From the NCBI RefSeq assembly GCF_000372725.1, contig NW_005201349.1, forward strand, positions 1-33,619: 33,619 nt of DNA, in the 5' to 3' direction. A model generated the notes under the pieces. That model was not told the DNA's origin, did no database searches, and saw only the letters and a list, made by a program, of their open reading frames with translations. The translations under genes were made by a program, and so were the position numbers. Below are positions 9,598 to 20,383 of this stretch, piece after piece (within the stretch, counting starts at the first letter, position 1; every line of letters starts with the position of its first letter). This DNA comes from Emiliania huxleyi CCMP1516. Its lineage: Eukaryota; Haptophyta; Isochrysidales; Noelaerhabdaceae.

Positions 9598-9690
9598 TAG
9601 GTAGGTAGGTAGAAAGGTGAAGAACAGCCAGGCTCGGACTGGACACCAACGCGGTATGGGTGGACGCGGGACAGATGATGACGACACGCA
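9598..9690 (-). mobile_element. Dispersed repeat with (TACC)n tail, copy 1
   Basis: Read on the minus strand this runs GTCGTCATCATCTGTC, CATACCGCGTTGGTGTCCAG, CCGAGCCTGGCTGTTCTTC, then (CTAC)n. A copy with only a few differences lies at 23852-23950 on the plus strand; shorter copies are at 25797-25850 and 26198-26235. The tetranucleotide tail recalls a SINE or non-LTR retroelement end. Confidence 0.75.
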
Positions 9691-9704
9691 TTTTATTACA
9701 ACAA

Positions 9705-10192
9705 GGATACCCATCACTGAGCCGACAATGCTATGGGTAGCCCCAGGGTGGCGCCCACCCCCATACCCTCAGGCACTTGCCTGCGCCCTGCCCGCGCACG
9801 CCGCGCACGCGCGCGCACGCCCGCGCACGCCGCGCACGCGCGTGCACGCCCGCGCACGTGCGCGCACCGCACGTGCGCGCACGCCCCGCGCACGCCCGCG
9901 CACGCCCGCGCACGCCCGCGCACGCCCGCGCACGCCCGCGCACGTCCGCGCACGCCGCACTACGCGGCACTGCCCAGGTTCCCTCACGCTCAGATTCCCT
10001 CACACTCAGATTCCCTCACGCTCAGATTCCGTGCAAGGGGGTGCCGAGGTATGCCGCAGGCCGGGATGGAGTGAGATCTTGCGGGGCAGGGCGTGGGCTA
10101 GTGCGCGAGGGCGCAGGCAAGTGCCCGAGGGCATGGGGGTGGGCGCCACCCTGGGGCTACCCGTAGCATTGTCGGCTCAGTGATGGGTATCC
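9705..10192. mobile_element. Foldback/MITE-like element with ~85-bp terminal inverted repeats
   Basis: The left arm 9705-9789 and right arm 10109-10192 are inverted copies with only about three differences, both starting GGATACCCATCACTGAGCCG from their outer ends. The core holds a CGCGCACGCC decamer array (about 9790-9957) and a CTCACRCTCAGATTCC array (9980-10030). CAA flanks both ends (9702-9704 and 10193-10195), a possible 3-bp target duplication. No transposase is encoded, so it would be non-autonomous. It ends 47 bp before the ankyrin gene start. Confidence 0.8.
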
Positions 10193-10239
10193 CAAAACTC
10201 CCTAGCATAAAGAAATTCTGCGCGCATGTTTCTGGCGGC

Positions 10240-11819
10240 ATGAGCGGCGCCATCCTCCCTACCCGCCTCGCCGACCTGGCTCGGGGCGACCTGGCCTGGC
10301 TGCGCGCCTTCCTCTCCGGGCAGGGGACGCGCGGCACGTCGCTCGCGGCCCAGCTCGACGCGCGGCAAAACACCGTCACGCAGGACACGCTGCTCACCTG
10401 GGCCGCTCGTCACGGGCAGGCCGAGGCGGCGCGGCTGCTGCTCGAGGGCGGCGCGAGCGTCGGGGCGACGACTGGCGGCGGCGCTTCCGCGCTGTATACC
10501 GCGTGCCAGCAGGGGCAGATTGAGTGCGCCCGGCTGCTCCTCGAGGCTGGCGCGGCGACCGATCACGCAGACGCTGAAGGCTTCACGCCGCTGTACGCCG
10601 CGAGCTTCAACGGCGATATCGAATGCGTTCGGCTGCTTCTCGAGGCGAGCGCGGCGGTCAACCACGCCAAGGACGGCGGCGCCACGCCGCTGATCATCGC
10701 GTGCCACAAGGGCCACCTCGAGATCGCCCGGCTGCTGCGCGACGCTGGCGCGGCCGTCAACCAGGCCGAGGAGAGCGGCGTCACGCCACTGCTCGTTGCG
10801 AGCCAGGAAGGCCAGCTTGAGTGCGTCCGGCTGCTCCTCGAGGCTGGCGCGGCGATCGACCAGGCCGATGAGCAGGGCGCCACGCCGCTGTTCCCTGCGT
10901 GCCAGAACGGGCACCTCGAGATCGCCCGGCTGCTCCTCGAGGCTGGCGCGGCGGTAAGCCAAGCCAGAAGCGACGGCGCCACGCCGCTGTTCGCGGCGTG
11001 CTACCAGGGCCACCTCGAGGTCGCCAAGCTCCTCTCCTCCTACGGCGCCTCCCGCGCCGCTACGCCCTTCGGCACGCCCGAGGAGGCCGCAAACCGCGAA
11101 GGCCACGCCGACCTCGCCGCCTGGCTGGTCGCCAGCCGCGGCTGGACGCCGCTCCAGCACCTCGAGGCGTGCCCGAGACTAGCGGCCGAAGGCGTGAGTG
11201 CATTGTCCTCACGCCCATTGCCCCTCTTCCGCAGGCGCTCACCGTCGAGCGTGCGCGGGCGCTGCTGCGCGGCGGCGCTGACCCGCTCGCCGGCGCGCCT
11301 TCTGCCCTCGAGCGGGCGCGCGTCCTCTGCTCGTGGGGCGAGTCGGATCCGACCGCTGCGGCCGTCGGTTCCACAGTCGTGATCCGCTCTCTCGTCTCGC
11401 GGCCCTCGATGAACGGCAAGGTCGGCGTCGTCGTCTCCGCCAACGCTTCGACGGGACGCTTCGGCGTGCGCGTGGCGGGCGAGGCCAAGGCACTCGCACT
11501 GAGGCGCGCAATGCAATGGTCTCTCCCCGACTCGCCGGATCCTCTCTTTGACACACCTCTGCCCTCCCTCAGGCCGGCCAACCTGCAGCCAGCGGCCGAG
11601 GCGGGGGAGGTGGGCAGGCTCATCCTCAAGGCGGCGGAGTGGTCGCCGCAGTCGCACGAGCTCTTCCCGGAGGCGGCTCGCAAGTGGGCGGTCGAGGTGA
11701 TGCGGCTGGGCTACCTGATCGCCTGGGACGAGGAGCGCTTCGAGGGCCGCGAGGGAGCGGCTCCGGAGCTGGCGGACATCTGGCGCGGCTTTGTCCTGCC
11801 AAGGGTGGTGGTGCGATGA
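10240..11819 (+). CDS. Ankyrin-repeat protein, copy 1 (7 repeats, 512 aa)
   Basis: The start at 10240 is chosen because the paralogue at 26602-28517 begins at the equivalent Met (MSGAI/MRGAI). An in-frame ATG at 10180 lies inside the foldback element arm. Seven 33-residue ankyrin repeats (TPLxxACxxGxxEIARLLLEAGA pattern) span residues 50-280. Splicing of 11194-11234 (GTGAGT to CAG, 41 bp) joins EACPRLAAEG to ALTVERARALLRGGADPL. Exon 2 carries NGKVGVVVSANASTGRFGVR, an SH3-like small barrel seen beside ankyrin or MYND domains in algae, then a Trp/Glu-rich helical C-terminus ending RGFVLPRVVVR. Ankyrin stacks bind proteins; the partner is unknown. The 41-bp intron lacks the direct repeats seen elsewhere. 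Confidence 0.85.
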
Positions 11820-12130
11820 CTCACTCGATCCGCACGGGGTTTTCAGTGAGAGGGCTAAACCCCCATTCTTGCCGTTGCCCCTGTGCGGTCGCGTCTCTTT
11901 GAGCTTTCCTTTCTTTTCTCTCGCCGTCGCCCCCGCGCGGTGGCGAGCACGAGCTGGAAGCGGTACGCGGTAACACGCGGTACGCGGTACGGCTCCTTTT
12001 TATTTGTGCGCGCGAGGGCTATGTTTGATGACGGACCTGCATTTCGGAAGTTTACGCGAACCTTCCCACACCTGTACCTGAAGAGAGGCGCGCGAACTCG
12101 AGGTCCAGGCTCCAGGGGACGCCCAAGAGC
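11820..12130. other. Intergenic region between convergent genes
   Basis: No coding sequence is recognised. A CGGTACGCGGTAACACGCGG stretch at 11961-11980 is a short tandem repeat of GGTACGC. The 3' ends of the ankyrin gene and the minus-strand beta-helix gene should fall here. Confidence 0.4.
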
Positions 12131-15025
12131 TCAGAGCCCTTGGTCAGGGCGGTGTCTCCTCGGGGTGGCGCAGCGGACACAGCTGCCTCGCCCTCGCCCT
12201 GCCCGCCCTCGCGGTCACCTGCCGGCGCCCGCCTCGCAGCGGCGCGTCTCGGGGTTGAAGAAGGTTCCTAGAAGGTTCCCAGAAGGCTCGCAGGAGGCTC
12301 CTAGAGGGCCCCTAGAAGGGTTGAAGGAGGTGCCGGCGTCGCAGCCGACGACCTGCCGCCGCCTCCGCGCCTTGCCGCCGCCGCCAGCTTGCCCTCCCAC
12401 AAGCGACGGCCCCTGCGCGATGGCGCCGCTCGCGTCCACAAACGCCTGTTCACAGCTGCAGGCGTGAAGGGGCGCTGCTCACACCGCCGCAGGCAGGAGA
12501 GTAGGGCCGAGGGCGCCTCGCCGCCCTCCTCCGGCAGCCGGTTGGTGGCGATGGAGGGGGCGGCGCTGCCTCCGGGCAGCGCCCGCTTGCGCGCCTAGCC
12601 AAAGCAGAGTCAAGGAGGCGGCTCAGAGGCTGCTGACGCCGCCGCCGCCGCCCCCGCCGCGCTCGCCTCCGCCTCCCTTCCCGCGGCCTGGGCGGACGCG
12701 TCCCGGATCATCAGCCTCCCGCACGCGTCGTGGCACTTCTCGAGATGGCACTGCGCCTGGTGACTCACTGTCGACGGGTGGGGGACCACTCTTGCGTCGG
12801 CGGGCCTCGATGGCGCACTGCGCCAGATGTGCTTTGGAGCCGAGCGCCACGTAGATCCCTGTTCACCGCTGGAGGCGTGAAGAGACGCTGTTCACACCAC
12901 GCTCTCCACACCTCAGCGCCACGTCGACTCCTCCGCCGCAATGCCGCGCCACGTTGTGGGTGAAGACGCTCTTAGACGCCTCGAGGCCGCCTAGAAAGAA
13001 AGCAGAAGCCCCGCTTCTGTGCCTAGACAGAACAGAAGACGCGCTTGACGCGCGAGGCCGGCTGGCGCGGGCACGGGTGACGGGGAATGATTGACTGTTC
13101 GAGACGGCGCTCTTGGACGCAGCGAGGCCGCGCAAAAAGGCCGACACAGCCATCTCGGGTGATCTCGGGCGATCTCGGGAGATCTCGGGAGATCTCGGGC
13201 GATCTCGGGCGATCTCGGGCGATCTCGGGTCATCTCGGGCGATCTCGGGCGATCTCGGGCGATCTCGGGTCATCTCGGGCGATCTCGGGCGATCTCGGGT
13301 CATCTCGGGTCATCTCGGGTCATCTCGGGTCATCTCGGGTCATCTCGCCGCCTTCGCTTGCGAGCGCCCCCCCGTTGACGGCCTTGCAGTTCCGCATCGC
13401 AACGTTCTGCAGCAGGATGCGGTCGAGGTATGGCCGAGGCACAGCCGAGGTCCAGCCGAAGTGTAGCCGAGGCACAGCCGAGGTCCAGCCGAGATGCAGC
13501 CGAGATGCAGCCGAGATGCAGCCGAAATATAGCCGAGGAACAGCCGAGATGCAGCCGAAGTATAGCCGAGGTCCAGCCGAGATACAGCCGAGGTGCAACC
13601 GAGAGAGAGCGCCTGCAGCACCAGCGCCCCAAGGCTGTTGACGCAGCCGCCGGCGCCCGCGCGCGCGTCGGCGTCCAGCAGCTGATCTGCGCTGCCTACG
13701 TGCCGGGTACACCCCCCCTCAGGGGCAGGAGAAGACGGTGTTGCGCAGAGCAGCGCGTGAATCTGCGGGAGGACGCGTGCGGCGTTGAGTACCGCGGAAA
13801 CGGCCGAGTACGGCGGAGTGCGTGTCCTCTCGAGCGCTGGCAAGAGCGCGTCTTCCGCCTCTGGGCTCCGTGCTGCTAGATATGGGGGGGGGGGGACGGG
13901 GGAGATGCGGGCAGATCTTCCGCTTCTAGGCTGCGATGCCGCGCTCGAACTGGAGTGTGTTCAGGTGCACCTCTGAGCCGGCGCCTGTGCGCAGGAGATC
14001 GCAACCTCGGGAGCTGTTTGTGAGCTGTGAGCTGTGCATCCAGCAGCCCGGCCCCAGTAGTACGTACGGCCGGTGGCGGCGCGCCTCGTGTCGGCTCCCG
14101 AGCCAGTCGTGCGCAGCGAGTGTGTGGAGTGTGTGCGTGTGGCTCCGCGCTGGGAGAGGCGTGTAGCGCTGACTGGCTGCCTGTGCGGAGGATCTGAACA
14201 GCGCCTCCGCCGTCGAGAATTGTGCCGACGGGGCTGCTCAGCCCTGCGGCCTGCGAGAGATAGCCGAGGTATGGCCGAGAGACAGCCGAGGTATAGCCGA
14301 GAGATAGCCGAGATGTGCCGCCGCGGCGACTGCACACACCTTCTCTGCGCTGGCGGCGAGGTTCGGCTTCGTCGCGAGCTCGCCTCCGCCGACGATGCCT
14401 AGTTGTCGACTCTTGACTAATGATTGACTATTCATTCTCAACAGCCTCCGCCGACGATAGTTGCTCAGCTCCGAACTAACTCTCTCACAATGTAATTACT
14501 CATTATTGACGGCACGAGCTCGCCTCCGCCGGCGATGCCGCCTCCGTCGTCCGCCGAGCCGGCGTCGGGCTCCGGCGGAGGCGCCGAGCCGACGATCTGC
14601 AGCCGGCCCGTCGCCTCTGGCAGCGAGCTCTGCAAGCGGATTCTCCCGGCCGCCACGAGGACCGTGACCGAGGTGCTCGGGCTCATCGTGTTTGCGAGCT
14701 CGATCGCCGCGCGGAGCGTGCAGTCGTTGCGCCCGTCGAGGCTGGACGGCGGCGGCAGGCCCGCCGACTGGGCCCACGTCACCGCGACGCACGTGCCGCC
14801 CGCGTCGCCCACGCTGCCCGCTAAGATCAGCACGGCGCGCGACGAGGAGAGCTGCGTCAGACCAGAGGGCTGCAGCGTCACCGACTCGGCGCCAGCGCTC
14901 GCCGCGAGAGCCAGCACTAGCAGCGGCAGGCGGAGCGTGGCGCGAGTGAGCCGGGGTTGGCCTCTTCTCACGACTTCAGTCCTCGGCGGGCCTGTGCGGC
15001 TTGTGCTCGCGCTCGCTGCAGCCAT
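12130..15025 (-). CDS. Secreted parallel beta-helix repeat protein, about 12 exons
   Basis: From ATG 15025 the first exon encodes a basic leader and hydrophobic signal (LRLPLLVLALAASAGAES), then NDCTLRAAIELAN, the CSLREAI-type start of right-handed beta-helix proteins. Later exons keep the coil pattern: SSPVGTILDGGGAVQILRTG, AGSEVHLNTLQFERGIAA, AGGCVNSLGALVLQAL, LLQNVAMRNCKAVNGGALAS, SKSVFTHNVARHCGGG, IYVALGSKAHLAQC and HLEKCHDACGRLMIRD. The C-terminal part has CDAGTSFNPETRRCEA, like a GCC2/GCC3 Cys module. Such proteins are usually secreted or surface adhesins or carbohydrate-binding proteins; I infer that here. Most introns show exon-mimicking direct repeats, e.g. 14373-14399/14513-14539, 13983-13996/14179-14192, 12962-12990/13103-13131, 12843-12852/12915-12924 and 12252-12265/12318-12331. 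The true 3' end is uncertain. Confidence 0.65.
12255..12318. repeat. Intronic 11-bp minisatellite (GAAGGTTCCTA)
   Basis: Five or six copies of GAAGGTTCCTA-type units fill one intron of the beta-helix gene, between 14-bp direct repeats with one mismatch at 12252-12265 and 12318-12331. Confidence 0.85.
13157..13347. repeat. Intronic 10-bp minisatellite (GATCTCGGGC)
   Basis: About 19 copies of GATCTCGGGC with TCATCTCGGG variants. The array lies between the ALASEGGE and SKSVFTHN exons of the beta-helix gene. Confidence 0.9.
13426..13602. repeat. Intronic 10-bp minisatellite (CAGCCGAGRT)
   Basis: About 17 copies of a CAGCCGAGAT-type decamer. The flanking exon ends share TGCTGCAG in the gene's orientation. 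Confidence 0.9.
14256..14312. repeat. Intronic 10-bp minisatellite (TAGCCGAGAT)
   Basis: Five to six copies of TAGCCGAGRT in an intron of the beta-helix gene. Confidence 0.85.
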
Positions 15026-16455
<1,430 letters not shown>

Positions 16456-18874
16456 ATGACGGCTCGCACGCGCAACATTCTCAAGTACTGCGTGCTGACG
16501 GCATCGACCATCGGCCCGGGCAGCGTGGCGATGTGCGCAAAGGCGGGCGCCGACTACGGCCACCGGCTTGTCTGGTGCGTCGCCGTCGCCGTCGCCGTAG
16601 CGTGGTCGTTGCAGCACGCGGCGGGGAGGCTCACGATCGAGGGAAAGCGCTCGCTTGGGCAGGCTATCCGGGATCTCTCGCCCAGTGGCGCAAAGGCGGT
16701 TGCGAGGCATGCCCTCACCCTGTTTGTGCTCGCGGGGAGCGTGGCGTACGAGTGCAACATCTTCTCGGGCGTCGCGTCCGGCGTCGAGCTGCTGACGGAC
16801 GAGAGCGCCATCCGGATCGCCTTCCTGTGGCTCAACGGGCCGCTCTGCTGCGCCCTCCTCCTCGCCGGGTCCACGGACGCCGTCTCGGCAGCGCTGGGCG
16901 TGGTGGCGTTCATGCTCGCCGTGCTCTTTGGCGCGGTCGTGGCGGCGTGTGGCCTGCAGCCTGGCTTCGTCAGCGGCCTGGTGCCCTCCTTCCCGCCCAA
17001 GTCGGTGCCCGACGCCCTGGGACTGATGGGCACGACGGCGGTGCCGCTCAACCTCCTGCTCGGCTCCGCCATCGCCAAGGGCGGCACTGTGGCGGCGATG
17101 CGCGAGGGCGTCGCCGCCGCGTCGCTGCTGACGGGTATCTTCTCTCGCTGCTCGTCCCTCTGGCCGCTGCCACCTCGCAGTCCGTTTTGAGCTCTGTTTC
17201 GTGTGCAGGCCTTCTCTCGCTGCTCATCCTCGCCGCCGGCGCAGAGGCGAGCCCGACGTTTGCCCCGGGCAATCTCGGGCAATCTCGGGCAATCTCGGGC
17301 AATCTCGGGCAATCTCGGGTAAGCTCGGGTATCTCTCGGGCAATCTAAAGGCGAGCCCGACGTTTGCTCCGGTGCACCTGGCGGACGAGACGGCGAGCTT
17401 CGAGCTCCGCCATTTGGCAGAAGTGCTGCAGCGCATCGGCGGCAGCGCCGGCGTCTCGTGCTTCGCGGTCGGGCTGTACGGCGCCGGAATCTCGTCGGCA
17501 CTCACGGCGCCGCTCGGCTCGGCCCTCGCCGCGGCCGAGGAAACCGCTGCTCTCTCTCTTCACACGCCTGCAGGGTGTGAACAGGTGCCGCTCGGCTCGG
17601 CGCTCGCGGTGGAGGACTTGCTGGGCTGGAGGGCCACGCCGCAGCCTGGAGAGAAGAGAGGCGAGTCGAGCAAGGGTAGTAGAAGCACAGTAAGCAGCTC
17701 CTCCGCGCTCCAAGAACGGAACCCCTTCTCTCACGCCCAAGCGACCCAGGACGAGGCGTTGCTTAGATCCACACCCCCTAGGGACCGGGGCGAGGGAAGA
17801 GACTATCGTTACTATCGAGAGACAACTACTTACCGGCACACCGCCTATAGTATACTTAGACACACACACACACACACCGCTCACCCACGCGCACTGGGCC
17901 TTGCACTTTGAATGCCGTGGGGCTCCTGTCGTCAGACGTGGAGACGCGAGGGCTTCCCCCCCCCCCTTGCCCCACCACCTCGTGTGTGTGGAGAAGTTTA
18001 CCTTACCTTACCTTACCTTACTATAGGCGCGTCGTGGGCGACGGGCGGCCGCGCGTGCCTGCAGTGCGCCATCGTCTTGCTCGGGATGGTACCGTCGCTG
18101 CTGCGGCTGCCGACGATGGGGGTGGTCCTCGGCTCGCCTCGCAACTCGGCTCCTAAAAAAGAAGTACTGTACGAGCGCGTGCTTCTCTGATAGGTGATCC
18201 TCGCCGCGCAGATCGTCAACGGGCGGCTGCTCCCCTCGTTCTGGTGTCCCTGCGCGCCCCGAGAAGACCCGCGAGACGACGCCCCGGGAGATTACGGGAG
18301 ATTAGGCTCCTGCTCCCCTTCGTCTCGGCGAGCCTCGCTATCTGCCTCAACGACCGGGGCATCATGGGCGCCGCGCTTCCGGCGGCGGCGGGCCTCCTCC
18401 CGGCCCATTGCGCCGAGCCTGTTCGCCAATTAATACATGAATCGACTACCTCAGCAGGCGGGCCTCCTCCCGACCCTTGCGCCGAGCCTCGCCGCGTCCT
18501 TCTTCCTCGCGAGCATGGTCCTGTTTGGCCGGTCTGCAGACGACGGCGATTCGGACCTGGAGCAAGGGGAGGCGCCCCGCGAAGCCCGAGTAGTGCTGTA
18601 TAGTAGAGTAGGCGCGACCTTCACTCCAGAAGACGTCTGGCACCTATCCCACGCCCCCAAGCGACTAGTGATAGAAGCCCCCCCCCCCCCCCCCCCCGCG
18701 CGCCCGAGCGCACGCGGAGGTGACTGTGTGTGTGGAGACACGCGCCTTGGGTTACCCCACCTCTCTTACTCACCTTAGGCCGTCACCTCCCTCGTCCCCG
18801 CCGCGGGGGCGACCGTCGCCGGCTTGGCCGCCGTCGCCGTGCTAGTGCGGCGCGCGCGCCGTGGGGCGTGGTGA
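16456..18874 (+). CDS. NRAMP-like divalent-metal/cation transporter, ~10 exons
   Basis: Spliced reading from ATG 16456 gives a multi-pass membrane protein of NRAMP type: TIGPGSVAMCAKAGADYGHR in TM1 (GPGS at residues 20-23), WSLQHAAGRLTIEGKRSLGQ, ECNIFSGVASGVELL, GLMGTTAVPLNLLLGSA, FAVGLYGAGISSALTAPLGS, LLRLPTMG joined to VILAAQIVNGLLLPF, SLAICLNDRGIMGAAL, and a last helix ending VLVRRARRGAW. The classical metal motifs DPGN and MPHN are replaced by GPGS and VPLN, so substrate and ion coupling are uncertain. Introns that keep frame: 17135-17208, 17247-17350, 17507-17584, 17661-18026, 18122-18193, 18223-18305, 18388-18457, and a last one ending at 18778. Five of the seven begin GC. All seven carry direct repeats of the next exon's start. 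Stop TGA at 18872-18874. Confidence 0.8.
17266..17345. repeat. Intronic 10-bp minisatellite (CAATCTCGGG)
   Basis: About seven copies of CAATCTCGGG in the NRAMP-like gene between two copies of AGGCGAGCCCGACGTTTGC (17245-17268 and 17349-17372, 23 of 24 identical). Confidence 0.9.
17862..18026. mobile_element. Dispersed (CA)n...(TTACC)n element, copy B, inside an NRAMP intron
   Basis: The element supplies the 3' end of intron 17661-18026. Its TTACC tail runs into CTATAG, the acceptor used. The intron is bounded by AGGCGAGTCG (17659-17668) and AGGCGCGTCG (18025-18034). Confidence 0.75.
18678..18697. repeat. Poly(C) run, 20 nt
   Basis: Twenty consecutive C in the last intron of the NRAMP-like gene. 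Its length may be unreliable in the assembly. Confidence 0.9.
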
Positions 18875-19106
18875 GCACTAACGTACCCCACCAAAGTGGT
18901 GCCTTGATGCCTCGGACCCTCGATCGGACCCAATCCATGCGTAAAAGCTAGCAGCTGCGCAAAAAGAGAGCGTTAGTTGGCTGAAAGAAAGAGAGGCGAG
19001 GAGCCCGACCCCCCGAGCTCGTCGGTTGGTGAGAAAAGAAAGAAAGAGCTGGGCCATCGCGCCCGCGTGCCGTGTCGGCGTGCCGCGATGAGAGCGAGAC
19101 CGATGT

Positions 19107-19300
19107 CCACACACACACACACAACACACACACCGCTCACCCACGCGCACTGGGGCCTTGCACTTTCAATGCCGTGGGGCTCCTGTCGTCTAGACGTGGA
19201 GACGCGAGGAAGGCCCGCCCCCTTGCCCCACCACCTCGTGTGTGTGGTGGAGAAGTTTACCTTATCCATTACCTTACCTTACCTTACCTTACCTTACATC
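19107..19300. mobile_element. Dispersed (CA)n...(TTACC)n element, copy C
   Basis: This copy shares the whole body with copies at 7862 and 17862, with GTGTGTGGTGGAGAAG before four TTACC units. It lies between genes rather than in a recognised intron. Confidence 0.75.
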
Positions 19301-19417
19301 CACAGCCAGTCCAGTGTCATGCACCCGGTGCGAGATAGAGCTCTAGGGGTGTGGATGCTGAGTTGACGGAAACGGGACGCGACCCACCTCGCCACAGACG
19401 GTCCCGCGCCTCGCCGC

Positions 19418-19465
19418 TACGGGGTGTGGAGGGTGAGTTGACCAGGGGTTGTGCGCTGGGCCCTC
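19418..19465. repeat. Left arm of ~48-bp inverted repeat around U-box exon
   Basis: GTGAGTTGACCAGGGGTTGT and flanking bases here occur inverted at 19861-19912. The arms differ by a few substitutions and a small insertion. Confidence 0.8.
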
Positions 19466-19529
19466 GGCTTGGGCACCGCTTGGTAGTTGGTCCCTTGCCC
19501 CCCGTTGCTAATCTCGCCGCGCTGGGGGC

Positions 19530-19885
19530 TCAAGGTGACGTCCGCGCCTCCTGCCACTCTCGAATCGTCCGGCGCAAGTTGTGGTTCGGGATCAAGATGC
19601 TATGCTCGAGCTCGCCGCCGGTCAGCGGGCTCGTCGACTTGGTCGCGAGCCAGCGCTCGATCGCCGACCGCTCATACGACTGCCCATCGGCCGCCACGAC
19701 TGGCTCGACCATGACCTCGGTTGTGATCGGGCAGATGAAGTCGGCCGGCGGCTCCTCCTCCTCCTTCGCAACCGGCGCCTCTGCAGCCGACGGCGAGCCG
19801 CCCTCGGTCGCAGCGACAAGCGTCCGCTTCTCCACCACCGTACTCGCTGGAGCCGAGCAGGAGGGCCCGGCGCACAACCCCTGGT
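19530..19885 (-). CDS. U-box domain protein, last exon (E3 ubiquitin ligase type)
   Basis: The frame reads an acidic linker, then ADFICPITTEVMVEPVVAAD, GQSYERSAIERWLATKST, SPLTGGELEHSILIPNHN and LRRTIREWQEAR before the stop at 19530. This is a complete U-box: CPIT, V(V/A)xxDGxxYE, I..W and PNxxLR are in the expected places. U-boxes recruit a ubiquitin-charged E2; the substrate-binding part is not visible. No ATG lies upstream of the U-box in this frame, so it is probably the final exon of a longer gene with an acceptor near TTGACCAG at about 19885. The 5' end of the exon lies inside the right inverted-repeat arm. Confidence 0.7.
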
Positions 19886-19912
19886 CAACTCACCCCCTCC
19901 ACATCTCCCGTA
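19861..19912. repeat. Right arm of inverted repeat around U-box exon
   Basis: This is the inverted copy of 19418-19465. Together the arms bracket about 400 bp containing the U-box exon. Confidence 0.8.
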
Positions 19913-19929
19913 CGGCTCTCTGTGCATAG

Positions 19930-20383
19930 AAAACAACAGCGGCCGCGCGTCACCGACCTCTGTGAGCTGTGTATGCCCAGACATGCGCATCATAGCATCG
20001 TGCATATGGAGTTGTCGGAATGATACAACACAAGTCGTACAACGAGCTGCACAACAATACATCAAATCGTACAGATGGAGCATGACAAGCGACACAGGTG
20101 ACGAAGAAGTTTGCCTTTTCAGGGAGACAGCGCTGCGCGACGGCGCTGCTGCAACGCTGAAGAGCTGCAGCATGCAACCCGTGTGTCGCAGGCCGCGCCT
20201 CCCACCCTGGTCGGAAGCGGCGAGGCAGCGGGGGCGTCCCGTCCCGGCCGGCGTCGCCTCGATCGGCAACGCCGCTTCGGCGTCCTGGGGGCTGCACGCC
20301 GCGAGGTGCGAAGGGGTGGTGGCTCCGCGTCTCCCTACCTAGAACAAGGGAGCACAAACGCGCGCGGGGCCCGTCGAAGGGCC
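19930..20383. other. Intergenic region, nothing recognised
   Basis: Open frames occur on both strands but show no motif, no signal sequence and no matching exon. Confidence 0.4.

Noticed and set aside
9617..10183. Ala/Arg/His-rich frames across the CGCGCACGCC array
   Set aside because: They are translations of the foldback element's core and arms.
13157..13602. CRISPR-like look of regularly spaced repeats
   Set aside because: The units are 10 bp head-to-tail with no unique spacers, and the genome is eukaryotic.
13087..13879. Long repetitive open frames over the GATCTCGGGC and CAGCCGAGAT arrays on both strands
   Set aside because: Products of the decamer arrays inside beta-helix gene introns; no start context or domain.
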